DNA of 64,000 nt from Gymnorhina tibicen (lineage: Eukaryota; Chordata; Aves; Passeriformes; Artamidae): assembly GCA_013399875.1 (NCBI GenBank), contig VXAZ01018984.1:9264206-9328205 (forward strand). The letters run 5' to 3'. Each line of letters starts with the position of its first letter. The stretch's first letter is position 1. The notes beneath the pieces were generated by a model. The model saw nothing but the letters and a program-made list of their open reading frames with translations. It was not told the origin of the DNA and did no database searches. The translations under genes and the position numbers were made by a program. Of this stretch, positions 13,445-24,145 are shown piece after piece.

Positions 13445-13937
13445 TCTGAGGCCCCCAACATAAGAAGCACATGAACCTGTTTGAGTGAGTCCAGAGGAAG
13501 CCACAAAGATGGTCAAAGAGTGGGAGCTTCTCTTCTATGAAGACAGGCTGAGAGAGCTGGGACTGTTCAGCCTGGAGAATAGAAGGCTTCACAGAGACCT
13601 TAAAGCACCTTCCAGTACCTAAAGGGCACCTACAGGAAAGCTGGAGAGGGATGTTTTACAATCCCTTGTAGTGACAGGACAAGGGGGAATGTCTTTAAAC
13701 TGAGAGTAGGTTTAGACTGGCTATTAGGAAGAAATTCTTTACTGTGACTGTGGTGAGGCACAGGAACAGGTTTCTAGAAGAAGCTGTGGAATCCTCATCC
13801 CTGGAAGCATTCAGGACTGGGTTGGATGGGCAACCTTGTCTAGTGGAAGGTTCCCTGCCATCGCAGGAGGATTGGAAATAGATGACCTTTACAGTCCCTT
13901 TAAGCCAATGCATTCTGTGATTCTATGATTCCATGAT
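13445..13937 (+). mobile_element. CR1 LINE, 3' end
   Basis: This follows the CR1 consensus in order: 'aagaagcacatgaacctg', 'gagtccagaggaag', 'gacaggctgagagagctggg', 'gttcagcctggagaa', 'ccttccagtacctaaaggg', 'ggaagaaattctttactgtg', 'ggtgaggcacaggaacagg' and 'gtctagtggaagg'. It ends in the CR1 signature ATTCTGTGATTCTATGATTC at about 13911-13930. The copy is 5'-truncated, as most CR1 insertions are, and keeps only the far 3' end of ORF2 and the 3' UTR. CR1 is the dominant LINE of birds and moves by target-primed reverse transcription. Open frames on the minus strand here (13251-13592, 13695-13913) are antisense shadows. Confidence 0.92.
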
Positions 13938-15055
13938 ATCTTAAACTTTTAAAGAAATAGCAAAAGAGAAGCAGGCATTAAAAATAGAGAGAAAACTGGT
14001 CATCTGTGGCTTAAAGTAGTGGGGTCCAAATTTTCAAACTACTTGAAGTGTTAAGCACCTGCACTCCCCAGTTGAAAGTAAATGCCTGTAACTTGCAGTA
14101 TGAACTCCAATTTCATGTTCAGAAGTTCTAGCTACAAGGATCTGCTGGTAAGGAGTGGAGCTCCAGTCCTCATAATATCCTGAATTTGTGTCCAAGAGAT
14201 TTTGCACTAAACTTGTATGGACTAAGGTAACAGGTTAAATTGATTTTTTTTCTGTTTTCTTTACTAAAAATGCTTACTTTCAAGATGAAGGACTCAGAAT
14301 TTGTACATATCTTTTGTATTAAAATATCAGTCCCTTTACTGAGAGCTTACTTTTGCAAATGATACAGTTTGCTCAGTACTATTCCCAGGATGGGAAATGG
14401 GAAGGAGAGAAGCTGTGCTGCTTCCAAACATTTGCAAATCTATTGCCTCTGAGAAACAAAATAGTGGTGGTTATTTGTGATATCAACTTTCAGCAGAACA
14501 AAATATGCTTGGCTAGTTTTTATAACCAGATGGGACTACATAGACCCTGATCTTGAATACTGGCTCAGTATCTTCAAGGAGAGAGGAGATGGCAGATGAA
14601 ACACTGTACTCCAATTTTAAGTGAACAGGAGACATTTAGATATTGATGTCAATTGGCATAAGGTACAATTTGGATCCAAGGAAATGTAACCACAGACATT
14701 TGGCACTTCAAACACAGAGCTACTCTTCCTACCAGTCAAAGATGAGAATTCAAATACAAGCATTTTCAATAAGCAAGTCTCTAAGTGGATTTATTTCCAA
14801 TAATGTAACTTTTCAAGTTCCAACAAAGAAGTAAAACCTACTATAAGAAAGAAATTAGAAATTACAAGGATAGTAGTTCATAAAAGCTGGCAGAATTTGG
14901 CCTTTCACCCAAGTTACAATGCCCCTGGATTGTTTTTCTAATAAGATATAGTTTATATTTTATGCCTGAGGAAAACAGCCTCCATAAAGAAAGCTTGTTT
15001 CAGTTCATTCCATAGCCACATATTTTTTTATTCTAAACACCTTGTTGTCACACAG
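13938..15055. other. Unannotated stretch
   Basis: No gene or repeat recognised. The longest open frames are 65 and 63 codons on the plus strand and look random. Confidence 0.55.
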
Positions 15056-15130
15056 AGTTGTAACTTGAGAGATAATATAGCTGAGGTGCTAATCTCTGGT
15101 AAAATCACCAGTTTGAATCATGGTAGGTGT
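15056..15130 (+). mobile_element. Possible tRNA-like SINE relic
   Basis: An A-box-like TAGCTGAGGTGCTAATCTC and a B-box-like CCAGTTTGAATCATGG lie about 20-25 bases apart, the spacing and order of a tRNA-type RNA polymerase III promoter. The remainder of a SINE is not recognisable. This could be a coincidence. Confidence 0.28.
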
Positions 15131-17399
15131 ACTACAGTCATGAATTATCAGCTTGACTAACTAGCATCAGTAGTAATGAATCGTTGCTTTCATAATTACT
15201 GATGATGGCTGTACATGTCTGCTTTACTGAAAATTCTTCCAGAAAGACACAGAGAAAATCCATAGCATAGCTGCAGTCTCTGGAAAATGATAAAAAAGGA
15301 TCAGATGTCATAAAGAGGCCTCTTGCTATGTTAAAGACCGCATTCTACAGAACAGTTCTTGTGGTTTATAAAGTATCCAAACTCAAGCAACATCCACTTA
15401 CATAAAACAGTTTCCTAGTAGCATTTATTATGGTATTAGCTCCAAATGAAGAAAACTCACAGACATGTGTAATTGGGTGCCAAAACTTAATGAGAAATAA
15501 GCTCAGAACAAGCTCTTCTGGAGATCTAATTGTTTGCAAAGAATGCATGCAACAGGGAAGAGATGCTCTTATTATTAACAATCTTATTTGAAATTACAAA
15601 GATTACAGTAATTATATAAATCATTGCCTGCACTTGAATCCCTCATGCTATCGAAAGTGAATTTGAAGAAGGTTTCATTTTTTTAAAACACCAACACAAA
15701 ACCATTATACCCCATGCCTTAGTGAAGGTCAAATTTCTAAACCTTCCTTGACATGGATTTCTGTGTTCCTGCTTCCATTTTAATAGGTGGGTAGTTAAAA
15801 ATGTCAAATATCAGAAGAGAGGCTTTTGTAAATTTTTTATGACATGTTAGAATATAACTTCAAGATATGAAATTGCTTTTACATTATTAGATGAAAAAAG
15901 CTTGTAGTCATAGGCCTCCATTAAATGCATAGCAGTTATTAATAAGACATGTTATTTAATTATAAATTAATATATTTTTCTTTTGAGATGTAGCTTATGT
16001 GACATTTAAATTAGACGGTAATAACATGTAGACATAAAATGAGAAAAGAACCACACAGGACTCTTTTGAGTAGAAAATATTGTCCAAGGTTCCAATCTTG
16101 CAAAAAAATTATTTAGACTCTTAAGTGCTCCCACCAGGAGCAGTATTAGTTATGTAGTAGAATGGTTTTCAGCAGGTAGCATTTAAGATGGTCCCCAAAA
16201 GAGTCATCTTAAGGCCAAATCTCTGTAAAAGTGCAGATTTTCTGTAGAAGTTTAACATTGTGAACTTGTTGCCTTTGGAGGAAAAAAGGTATGACTGTGT
16301 CACATTCCATGCGGCAGCAACTTTTATGTGCTTTCTCATCTGCCCTTTCTGACAAAACATTCAGACACTTTTAATCTCTGGGCCGACTTGTGCTTCAACT
16401 TCGTGGTTAATACAAGCAAGCTGGTGCCAAACATACACTTTGTTTCTGTGACATCTCTTATGAAAGTCTACAGTTTAAACCAAACCTTATAATTCAAGCC
16501 TGTAACATCTGCTATATGAGTGTAACTATGTTGCTCTTTTGGAAATAGACAACTTTTTGCTCCATCAATCTAAACACTGTATGAGCATCCTGTCTTCTAT
16601 GTTTTCTTTAATCTTCCATATCGGGGATATGATCCTTACTCATAAATTATCACTTTTCTATTAAAATCTTTAAAACTGTTGTGACAGTAGTAGACACCTG
16701 TCCATCAGGTAGATCAAAGCAACCAGTTTATATCAGGAGATGCTAATCAGCCATCAAGCAGATATAATGTAATATCTTTGGAGCTGAGCTTGTTTTTATA
16801 CATACGACCTGTAGCTTAAAGCTGCGAACATTGACTGCCAACTCACTAAAGTTATCCAGTTCCTCTCCAAATTCTTCTAAACACAAAAGCATAACTTAGG
16901 AGGTTTGGAGATTTATCTGTTTATTAGCATTTCAGTTAACATAAGAAATTCTGGGATAACTCATCCCATTTTCAAGAAAGTCCTTGAGAAAGAAAAGAAA
17001 ATGCAAATCTGCACTGTCATTTCAGTCTATGTAGGGTGCTGTCATAAAAAAATCACCAATAAAATTAGGAAAACTCATGGTATGCACAGGTTTTCAAAAA
17101 TTTTTAAACATGTCTCTTTATAAAATAATGTAACATACACTCTTTAGCTGAGTTAACAACTGAGATTTCAGAACTGAATTTTGGAAAGACAAAGTATTAC
17201 CGAATTTTGAGTCACACTTTAGTACTGCTAACTTACTTCAGAATTATCAAAACCAGTTAAGCCTGAGGGAGAAAAACCTTATGACAAGGCTTTTGATAGC
17301 TACACAAATGATCAGCTCTCACACAAGCTACAAGAAACAGAGAGACAGTTTTGTAAACCAATTCTTTGTCTAACACCTGCTACTTGTTTTCCTAGCTTT
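15131..17399. other. Unannotated AT-rich stretch
   Basis: No gene or repeat recognised. AT content peaks at about 15940-15985. Open frames are at most 72 codons. Confidence 0.55.
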
Positions 17400-17404
17400 G
17401 TTAT

Positions 17405-17609
17405 GGTACTGTGGAAAATATTTTGAAATGGGTGTTCTAGAATACTAGCCAGTCATGCTGAGGGGTGGCTGGTCAAAGGACCAATGGCCTCCTGCCATCT
17501 TTGCGAACCACCTTATAAAAGGCCATATTAATTAATAAATTAAATGGCTTCTCTCCCCTGACTTGGACTTTGTGTTGTGCTTTTCTTCTCGTCCATCCCG
17601 CAGCTGCGA
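17405..17609 (+). mobile_element. Compact retroviral-type LTR (probable solo LTR)
   Basis: About 200 bases carry the order of signals expected of an LTR. There is a CCAAT box (GGACCAATGG, about 17479-17488), a TATA box (CCTTATAAAAGGCC, about 17511-17524), an AATAAA poly(A) signal within TTAATTAATAAATTAAATGG about 20 bases later, and then a CT-rich U5-like segment (TGTGTTGTGCTTTTCTTCTC) ending near CGACA at 17609. A start at TGTGG near 17410 would give TG...CA ends. No internal retroviral genes flank it, so it would be a solo LTR of endogenous-retrovirus origin. The family is not identified, the edges are approximate and no target-site duplication was found. A host promoter with a TATA box is the alternative, but the adjacent poly(A) signal favours an LTR. 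Confidence 0.6.
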
Positions 17610-17689
17610 CAGTTAGCTGACTTTGAAAAGCTTTCCCTACTTTTGCTGCTGTTTCCTCATGTACAAAGTGACAAAAGCACCATCATTTT

Positions 17690-17975
17690 GAAGGTGAAAT
17701 TATTAATTATTATTAGCTACATGACTAACATTAAATTACAAGTGTACTTCTGCCTTGGGATAGATCAAGTGGCTTTTAAAGCTCTTCAGTATCTTTGCCT
17801 TTATCAAGCCGTGATTGTTATTAATTAAATCCTGTCCAACCAAATTACTTAGCAACATGGGTTGTGGCACAGGCTAGATAATATCCCTTTCATGCTCTCT
17901 TAAGACAGATTTTGATTTGCTAAAAGCTTGCCCAAGTAATATGCAAATCCTCATACACCGAAATGCTACGGCTTG
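17690..17975. promoter_or_regulatory. Homeodomain/POU-motif-rich candidate enhancer
   Basis: The stretch contains several TAAT/ATTA core motifs (for example TTATTAATTATTATTAGC at the start and GTTATTAATTAAATCC at about 17815-17830) and an octamer ATGCAAAT near 17941. It lacks recognisable repeats. Such motif density is typical of developmental conserved noncoding elements but also common in AT-rich DNA, so this is inference only. Confidence 0.25.
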
Positions 17976-20071
17976 AAATCCGATGCGTGTGGTTCGTCTC
18001 TGCATGAGATACCACTGACCACATCTGTTCAGTTCTGTAGTTTACTCAGAAGAAAATCCCTACTCATTAATGTCCCTCACCCCTTCCCGAACCTTTAGGA
18101 ATGCTAATGTTTCAGGTAGCAGCTTAGAGCACTGGCAATTATTTTGACTCCTGTAGCACAGAAATAGAGTATAGAACTGAGAACGAAAATGGAGTACTCA
18201 TACGAGCATAAGTCAAGGAAACAAGTGTTAGAACCAAGGACTTCCATTCAAACCACTGTCTTGGGGAAATGCTAAGAGAAGCAAATTGCAGAGCCTTATT
18301 TTCAAGACAACAGGCTGTTAAAAAAAAAAAAAGAGGAGTCAAATCCATTGAAAAATTGATCCTGTCTCAATTTTGCGATTTCTGCAAAGCCTCCTAGCCT
18401 GTAGAGACACCTCCTGCATGGAACAACTAAACCATCTCCCACGATTTCCTTTGTCTTCCAAAGAGGCAGGAAGATACCCATTTCCCTACAGCCAGGTGAT
18501 TAGGATTTAACTTTATAATAATGATTCATAGGCAAACAATGATCAAGGTCCTTCAGTCACAAGGAAGCTTTAAAGTCTTATCTGAAGAAGTACCTTTAGG
18601 TGTGAGCTTTGTTGTGAAAAGCTCCATGTGATATGACAGATTGATTAGGGGACAAGGAAAACTGCCTATGACACAGCTTGTGATAGTACTTTGTGAAACA
18701 ATGTACCAGGAACAGAAATTTCTCTTGATCCTTTTCCCCACCCCCCCTTTCTCTACAAGGTGACTTTTATTCTTCATGGATATTTGAAATATTCTTTTAT
18801 TTCAGCTTAGCAACAATGACAGGCTCCTCAGATATTTCCATAGGAATCTCAGATAACTCCTCAGGAGCAAAACAATTTAAAATAATCAGGAGAAATGATG
18901 AAAGAGTCTTTCAGACTGTGGCAAAATCAACACCAAAATTCACCAAAATCACACCAAATTAACTGCACAATTACCTTTACAAAGTAACTTTACAAGTCTT
19001 GAATAAAAATAGGCCCTTGAACATGAAATGAAAATAAACACATTTAATTTAATGATTAAATTAAGGCCAGTAGCCTGTTTGAGAAGCTTGATCCAAGGAT
19101 TAAACACAGGCAATTTTAAATGGTATATGACCCGGCAGGTATGTTGAAAGACCAAAATTTTTTGAATGGTAGCCAGCAACTGACATAAAAACAGTACTAA
19201 AAGCTCAACTTTAAGCCCTTGAATTGTTTCTTTGGTACTTTGACCATACACAGTGTGAGTTAGAAACCATGAGGTTTTGAACTCTCAAATGTGAATAAAA
19301 GAAGCTGTACATAGAATAAAGATCTAATAGTGAAGGCATCCTGGCCTGTGTTGGACACCTTGTCTTCTCCCTTTTGAACCACAAGATAGAAGAAAAAATA
19401 AGAGAAAAAGCTTCATGACAGTTTTGAATTGGACAGATGAACACCTTTTTCTCAAAATAGACAATATTTATTTTAGTTCTGATGGATTACGTATTTGGAA
19501 GAAAGTAGGGAATATAGAGACAGAGCTACCAGCATGCAATGTTTTTAAAAAGGAATCACTCAAGTTATTAACAGGACTAGCAGCCTAATAACTTTTTTTT
19601 TGACTGGTCAAATCTGTTTTATGTCCTTCAAAATCTCATGTGGTAGCTCTTATTGACTTGTGGTGACATTTACCAGAAAAGACAGAACTCTTCCCTCACC
19701 AGCCCCTTGCTATTGAACTCAGCCAATACATTGCTCAGGACTAACCAAGTTGCTTCCAAACCCAGAGCTTAAAGTCAATAAAAGCTTTATAGGATTTTCC
19801 ACTTTCCCCACAGGAGAAAAATAGCTGTGAGTTTGTTGTTTGGAAAGGCATTGATTAGCATATTGCTGGAACAGACTGTTGACCCAACTATCACAGACTC
19901 AGCATGAAGATGTCTCCTAAGTACAAGTATCTAGCAGAATAAGAACTCTTTCTCTCACCTCATTAACCATTTCCTTAACTTAGAAGTTCTATATTTCACT
20001 TGTTACATTAGTCAGGCAACTCAATAAATGCAAAAAATAATTCAACATCTAATGAAAACAAACTATCAACT
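17976..20071. other. Unannotated stretch
   Basis: No gene or dispersed repeat recognised. There is an A-run at 18320-18332. Minus-strand open frames (100 codons at 18949-19251 and 77 codons at 19211-19444) have no known domain. Confidence 0.5.
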
Positions 20072-20107
20072 CATCTAGAACTATCAACTCATCTAGAAGA
20101 AATCATT
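20072..20107. repeat. Perfect 18-base tandem duplication
   Basis: The 18-base unit ACTATCAACTCATCTAGA occurs twice, directly adjacent and without mismatch (20072-20089 and 20090-20107). The perfect identity suggests a recent local duplication, for instance by replication slippage. Confidence 0.95.
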
Positions 20108-21299
20108 CAATTTGCATTCAGAAAAAATCTATAAAATAAAGATAGTATTTTCTTGTGCTTTTTATTTTTCAAGCTATTTATTTAAATAAAATTGAAAATG
20201 ATCAGGAGATAGTTCAGGTGTCAGGACACCCCCAGAGCATAAAAAGTGTATATTCAGACACTCAGCTATCCAATTCAAGACAGCAGGACATAAGCAATGT
20301 GGGACTGCTCGATTTGTAACACTCCTATTAACCCGGCTGAGATACAGAATTCGGAATGCTTGCTACAAGCTTCCTTTTCCAGTGTTTAAAGACACTGTGC
20401 TTCTCTTGATCTTGGGTGGGGTGGAAAAAAGGAAAAAATAGTTATGCTGAATGAAAAATCTATGTGGGACTGTACCGGGAGACAGATGATTGCAATAGCA
20501 TATTGCAGCAGAACGCAGTATTTTTAGGTACTTTAAGAATGGGAACTGTAGGCTTTTTGTGTAGAATTAAGGGCATACACGATGTGAGAGAGCCACACGG
20601 CCTCCTTTCTTCCTGCCTGCACTTGGATTGTTTTCCCAAAAAGTTGCTCTAGTGTTATTCCCACTTCCAATTTTGGATTAATGAGGCATCCACAATTCCT
20701 CAGGGAAGATCTGATTTTAAAGTACTGTTGTTTATGTTCTATCTGTGTGCTGTACAGTGGATGTTGGTAATCGGGAAATACCAAAAAACAGGCACTTCTA
20801 GCAAAATTATATCCCAAATAGATCTTAACATATGTTTCTCTGTCATTGCTGGAGATAGACAATGTCTCGTCCCCAGGAATCACTGTACTTCTCAAGCAGT
20901 TTCTCTAGCATGCTCTTCTGATAAAGAGCATGATGTTTTGCTTCTCTAAGAATGCAGAGTAATGTTTCTTCACCATAAGCAAAAACTTACAATGAACCAG
21001 TTCAGAGGGGTCCAATGAACAACAAAAGGTTGGATGAAAAGTCTCTGAATATGTGTTATCATGAATCCACTTGTATGGATGAATGTGAGTTAGTTTTATA
21101 TATACTGACTGTGTTAAGGTGTGCTCCATTGTGAATGCATTCAGCAATATAAATCAGAAAGGATTTAGGCACACATGTATGTGTATGTACAAACACACAC
21201 ACACACCCCCCCCCTTTTCTAAACCAACAGAACAGTGTACAACATGATACTTCCAAGATCTGAGTTGATAAAGATTCTGTTTATTAACATACATCCCTG
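20108..21299. other. Unannotated stretch with CA/C run
   Basis: No gene recognised. A minus-strand frame of 120 codons (20533-20895) has no known domain. A short (CA)n tract runs directly into nine C residues at about 21193-21214, a simple repeat likely to vary in length. Confidence 0.55.
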
Positions 21300-21490
21300 C
21301 CTCACGGCAGAAGTTAAATGCCTCATTACCCAATTATGCCTACAAAATAACTCTGTATCATTCTCATTTTTACAAATGAAGCACTGAGGCAAAACATAAA
21401 TTGATTGCTCAGAGGTCAAATTATAGTTGACCCAGGATTGAATCCCAGCCCAAATCTTTATGTACCAGATGATGCTTCTATAGTTTTGCT
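21300..21490 (-). mobile_element. MIR SINE
   Basis: On the minus strand the element reads from a tRNA-related B box (GGCTGGGATTCAATCCTGGG) through a TTTGACCTCTGAGCAATCAA block (as in 'tgtgaccttgggcaagtt'), TTTTGCCTCAGTGCTTCATT, and TGTAAAAATGAGAATGATAC. It then runs to a GGGTAATGAGGCATTTAA block equivalent to 'gggttgttgtgaggattaaa' of the MIR consensus. Both the tRNA-related half and the core are present, which makes it the best preserved MIR in the window. MIR is an ancient amniote SINE that relied on L2 LINEs. Confidence 0.82.
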
Positions 21491-23889
21491 CTGAGATCTA
21501 GTTCATATAAAGAGAGAGGAGTTTTTCCTGAAAAACAGATTCTGGAAGAGCAATGGACCTTTGTAAGGTCCTATACTGTGCTTAAACTTCAGTCTTTAAA
21601 GAAGAAGTTTAGAAAAGAAGAAAGAAGAAAGAAGAAGAATGCAAGACAAGATTGAAGATGTGAATGAGAACGGGGGCATTTTAAGGTGGTGTAAGGGTGA
21701 AATCTTACTAAAGGGAGAGTTAAAGTAGTAATGAAAGTCAACACAATTATGCTAATGTACAATGGGCATAAATGAAGCACCAGAGTAATTTCATCTTGCA
21801 TTCACTTTAGATGCCCACAATTTTTCTGTCTATGAACCAGTAACTCATAATTCATCATAGAGAAAAAGAAACAAACAGAAAACCACATCTAAAAAATGAA
21901 TTTATCTGTTTAATGTTTGGAATGAGAGAAATTGCATTCTGTAAGTTCCTCTTCTTTCTCTCCCTTAGGGGGAAGTAGCAAATTTCCTCAGATGTGGAAA
22001 TATATTCCATTACTGCATCTCCCCAGCTATTTTTCCGCAACACTGGTCATATTTTAAATGCAACTAAGCATCTGAATAAAGTATGCAGAACTTCTGAAGT
22101 GACGAATGAATCCAGGCGCTTTTAGTGGTTTCTGTTCTCTAACTCAGTTTGTGCCGATTTATTCTGGATTCTTCACTTCAGACAGTTTTTCATTCATTTC
22201 ATCATCCTCTCATTGACCCTAAGATCCTTGAATTTGCATACCAACTTCTGTGAAACTTTATCAAAGCTGTACTCAGATATAAGTCAAACAGATCTATAGC
22301 ATCCCCAGTCTCTAATTTCTTTGTCACGCTTGTTCCTTGATTAATTCTATCACGTGCTTCTGACAAGATCTAGTTCTCTAAACCCATAGCTCTTGGCTAC
22401 TGCGTAAGAGACTTTTATCTAACATGCTAACAAAGTTCATCCTTTATGAATTATTCCAGAAATCTTTCCCAAAACAGCAGTTAAATCTGCTGGCCTGTTG
22501 TTCTCTGCTTCACAACCTGAGTTACCTGGCAGTGAACAAAATATCAAAATCATACAATTCTGGCACTGTCTGATCAAATGAAGATGTCCTCTTAGCGTTT
22601 TGTACCTGCTTAGTGTTACATCTATAAGACAAGGTTTAGGATGTGCCTTGTCATCCTATCTGCTGTGGCATCAGTGCAAGATACAGCAGGGAAAGAGACA
22701 GCAAATAAATTGACTTCAAAGACTGTTATGTGAGAAAGGATTTAGGGAGCAGGGATTTCTTTCCTGGGATGATATCACTTTCCCAGAGTTGTAGCAAAGT
22801 ATGGACAAAACCAACATGAAAAGATAAACCAGTTAACACATTTGCCCAAGTCACATTACCACTGTATTTTTCGAGAGAGACAGTTTTTGTCTAACCTGTA
22901 TTTAAGGACATACACTGACAGATCAGCATAAGCTCCAGTCCACTAAGTGCTCCACTGCCTTCTTTCTGACAGAAAGCTTTTTGGTGGAACTCTTCACTGA
23001 AAGATGTGGCAGACAAAAATATTCTATATGGCTTAAAAAGTAATCAAGCTACATTCAACATTTAAACCAAACTGGCAGCTAAAGAGCATGATACTGATAC
23101 ATCTTTGAACACAGGAATTCCTTAAATTTCAGCGTACTAAATTCTGTGGAATACATCAAGAAGCATATTTCTCTATGCCTAGTTTTTGCACTCTTTCCCT
23201 AAACACTCACTGCTTGTTAAGTGCTAGGGGCAAAATACTGAACTAAATGAACTGTTCAATGCACTATTGCTAACTTTTTATTCCTATGATCTTACTGCTC
23301 TGCACTGGACTCTCTCCAGTGAGTCTGCATCTTTCCTGAAAAATGACTGTCAATTCCAAAGCTCTGTAGGTTACACTGGCAAAAGCTGCAAGTTGCAGTC
23401 AAGCTGCTGTCATCTTGCACAATATGGGCCTACACTGCCACCTCCCCTGTCACATTTATATTTCCACTTGTTGCATAGATACCTTTGAGATCACAGATTC
23501 TCCATGATGGCCTAAGAAATGCTTCTTTAAACTGGTACCCGCTGTCTACCTGCAAAAATATCCTGTTGTCCACAAAGGTTCTTGGGATGATATCTATTAT
23601 CTGCAGTTAGCTCATCTTTTTGCAGCACTTTTTACTCCTTTTAGTCATCGTTATCTACTCTTTGTATTAATATTATTTTATCTCTTCCTTTGTAAGAACT
23701 CCAGTGAAACAGCTCATCTCCTTCAGAACTGCTTGCTCTCACCTAGGAGAAAGAGTTCTCTACTGTTTTTCAGGGACTGAATTTTTCCCTCTTTCTTCTT
23801 TTATCACCAAGGCTACAAGCCTTGGCAACAGGGAAAACAGAACATCTATTTTTAGAACCAATGAGTGAGAAGTGCAAAGACCTAGAGAT
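21491..23889. other. Unannotated stretch with a purine-rich tract
   Basis: A purine-rich tract built on AAGAAG (about 21599-21638) gives the minus strand a polypyrimidine run. Otherwise no gene or repeat is recognised. A 73-codon plus frame at 23267-23488 has no known domain. Confidence 0.5.
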
Positions 23890-24145
23890 GGACCAATTAG
23901 TAACTACTCTGTCTTGTTAGCATTCAGTTTCGGATGGAATAGAAAAAGGCAAATCTGAAGATCATCTGCATGAGCTACTGGAAACAATGAAGCCAATCTG
24001 ATACTGCCCAAGGAAAATATATAATGACAAAACAGTATGGGATCTAAAATTGGATCCTGTAGAACCTCAGCATTAATGACTGTTTCATTAAAGAGGCTTA
24101 ACTGCCACAAGTGGGCTCCTCTGGAAGAAATATGATTCATGAAAT
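23890..24145 (-). mobile_element. L2-type LINE fragment (reverse transcriptase)
   Basis: The minus-strand reading frame 23904-24140 translates to a degraded reverse-transcriptase segment. It contains LQDPILDPILF (family form 'PQGSxLGPLLF'), then FSLGSIR (family form 'PLGSIIR'), then HADDLQICL (family form 'YADDTQIYL'). The catalytic pair D-D is retained within HADD at 23961-23972, but the preceding tyrosine and several conserved residues are lost. The 'LGSIIR...YADDTQIYL' pattern is that of L2-clade LINEs and not of CR1, whose motif is FADDTKL. Upstream and downstream parts are missing or too diverged to follow, so this is a dead, ancient insertion. Confidence 0.72.

Noticed and set aside
13251..13592. 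113-codon minus-strand ORF
   Set aside because: It largely runs antisense through the CR1 copy and matches nothing as a protein.
23904..24140. Cellular gene on the minus strand
   Set aside because: The translated motifs are those of a LINE reverse transcriptase, in degraded form.
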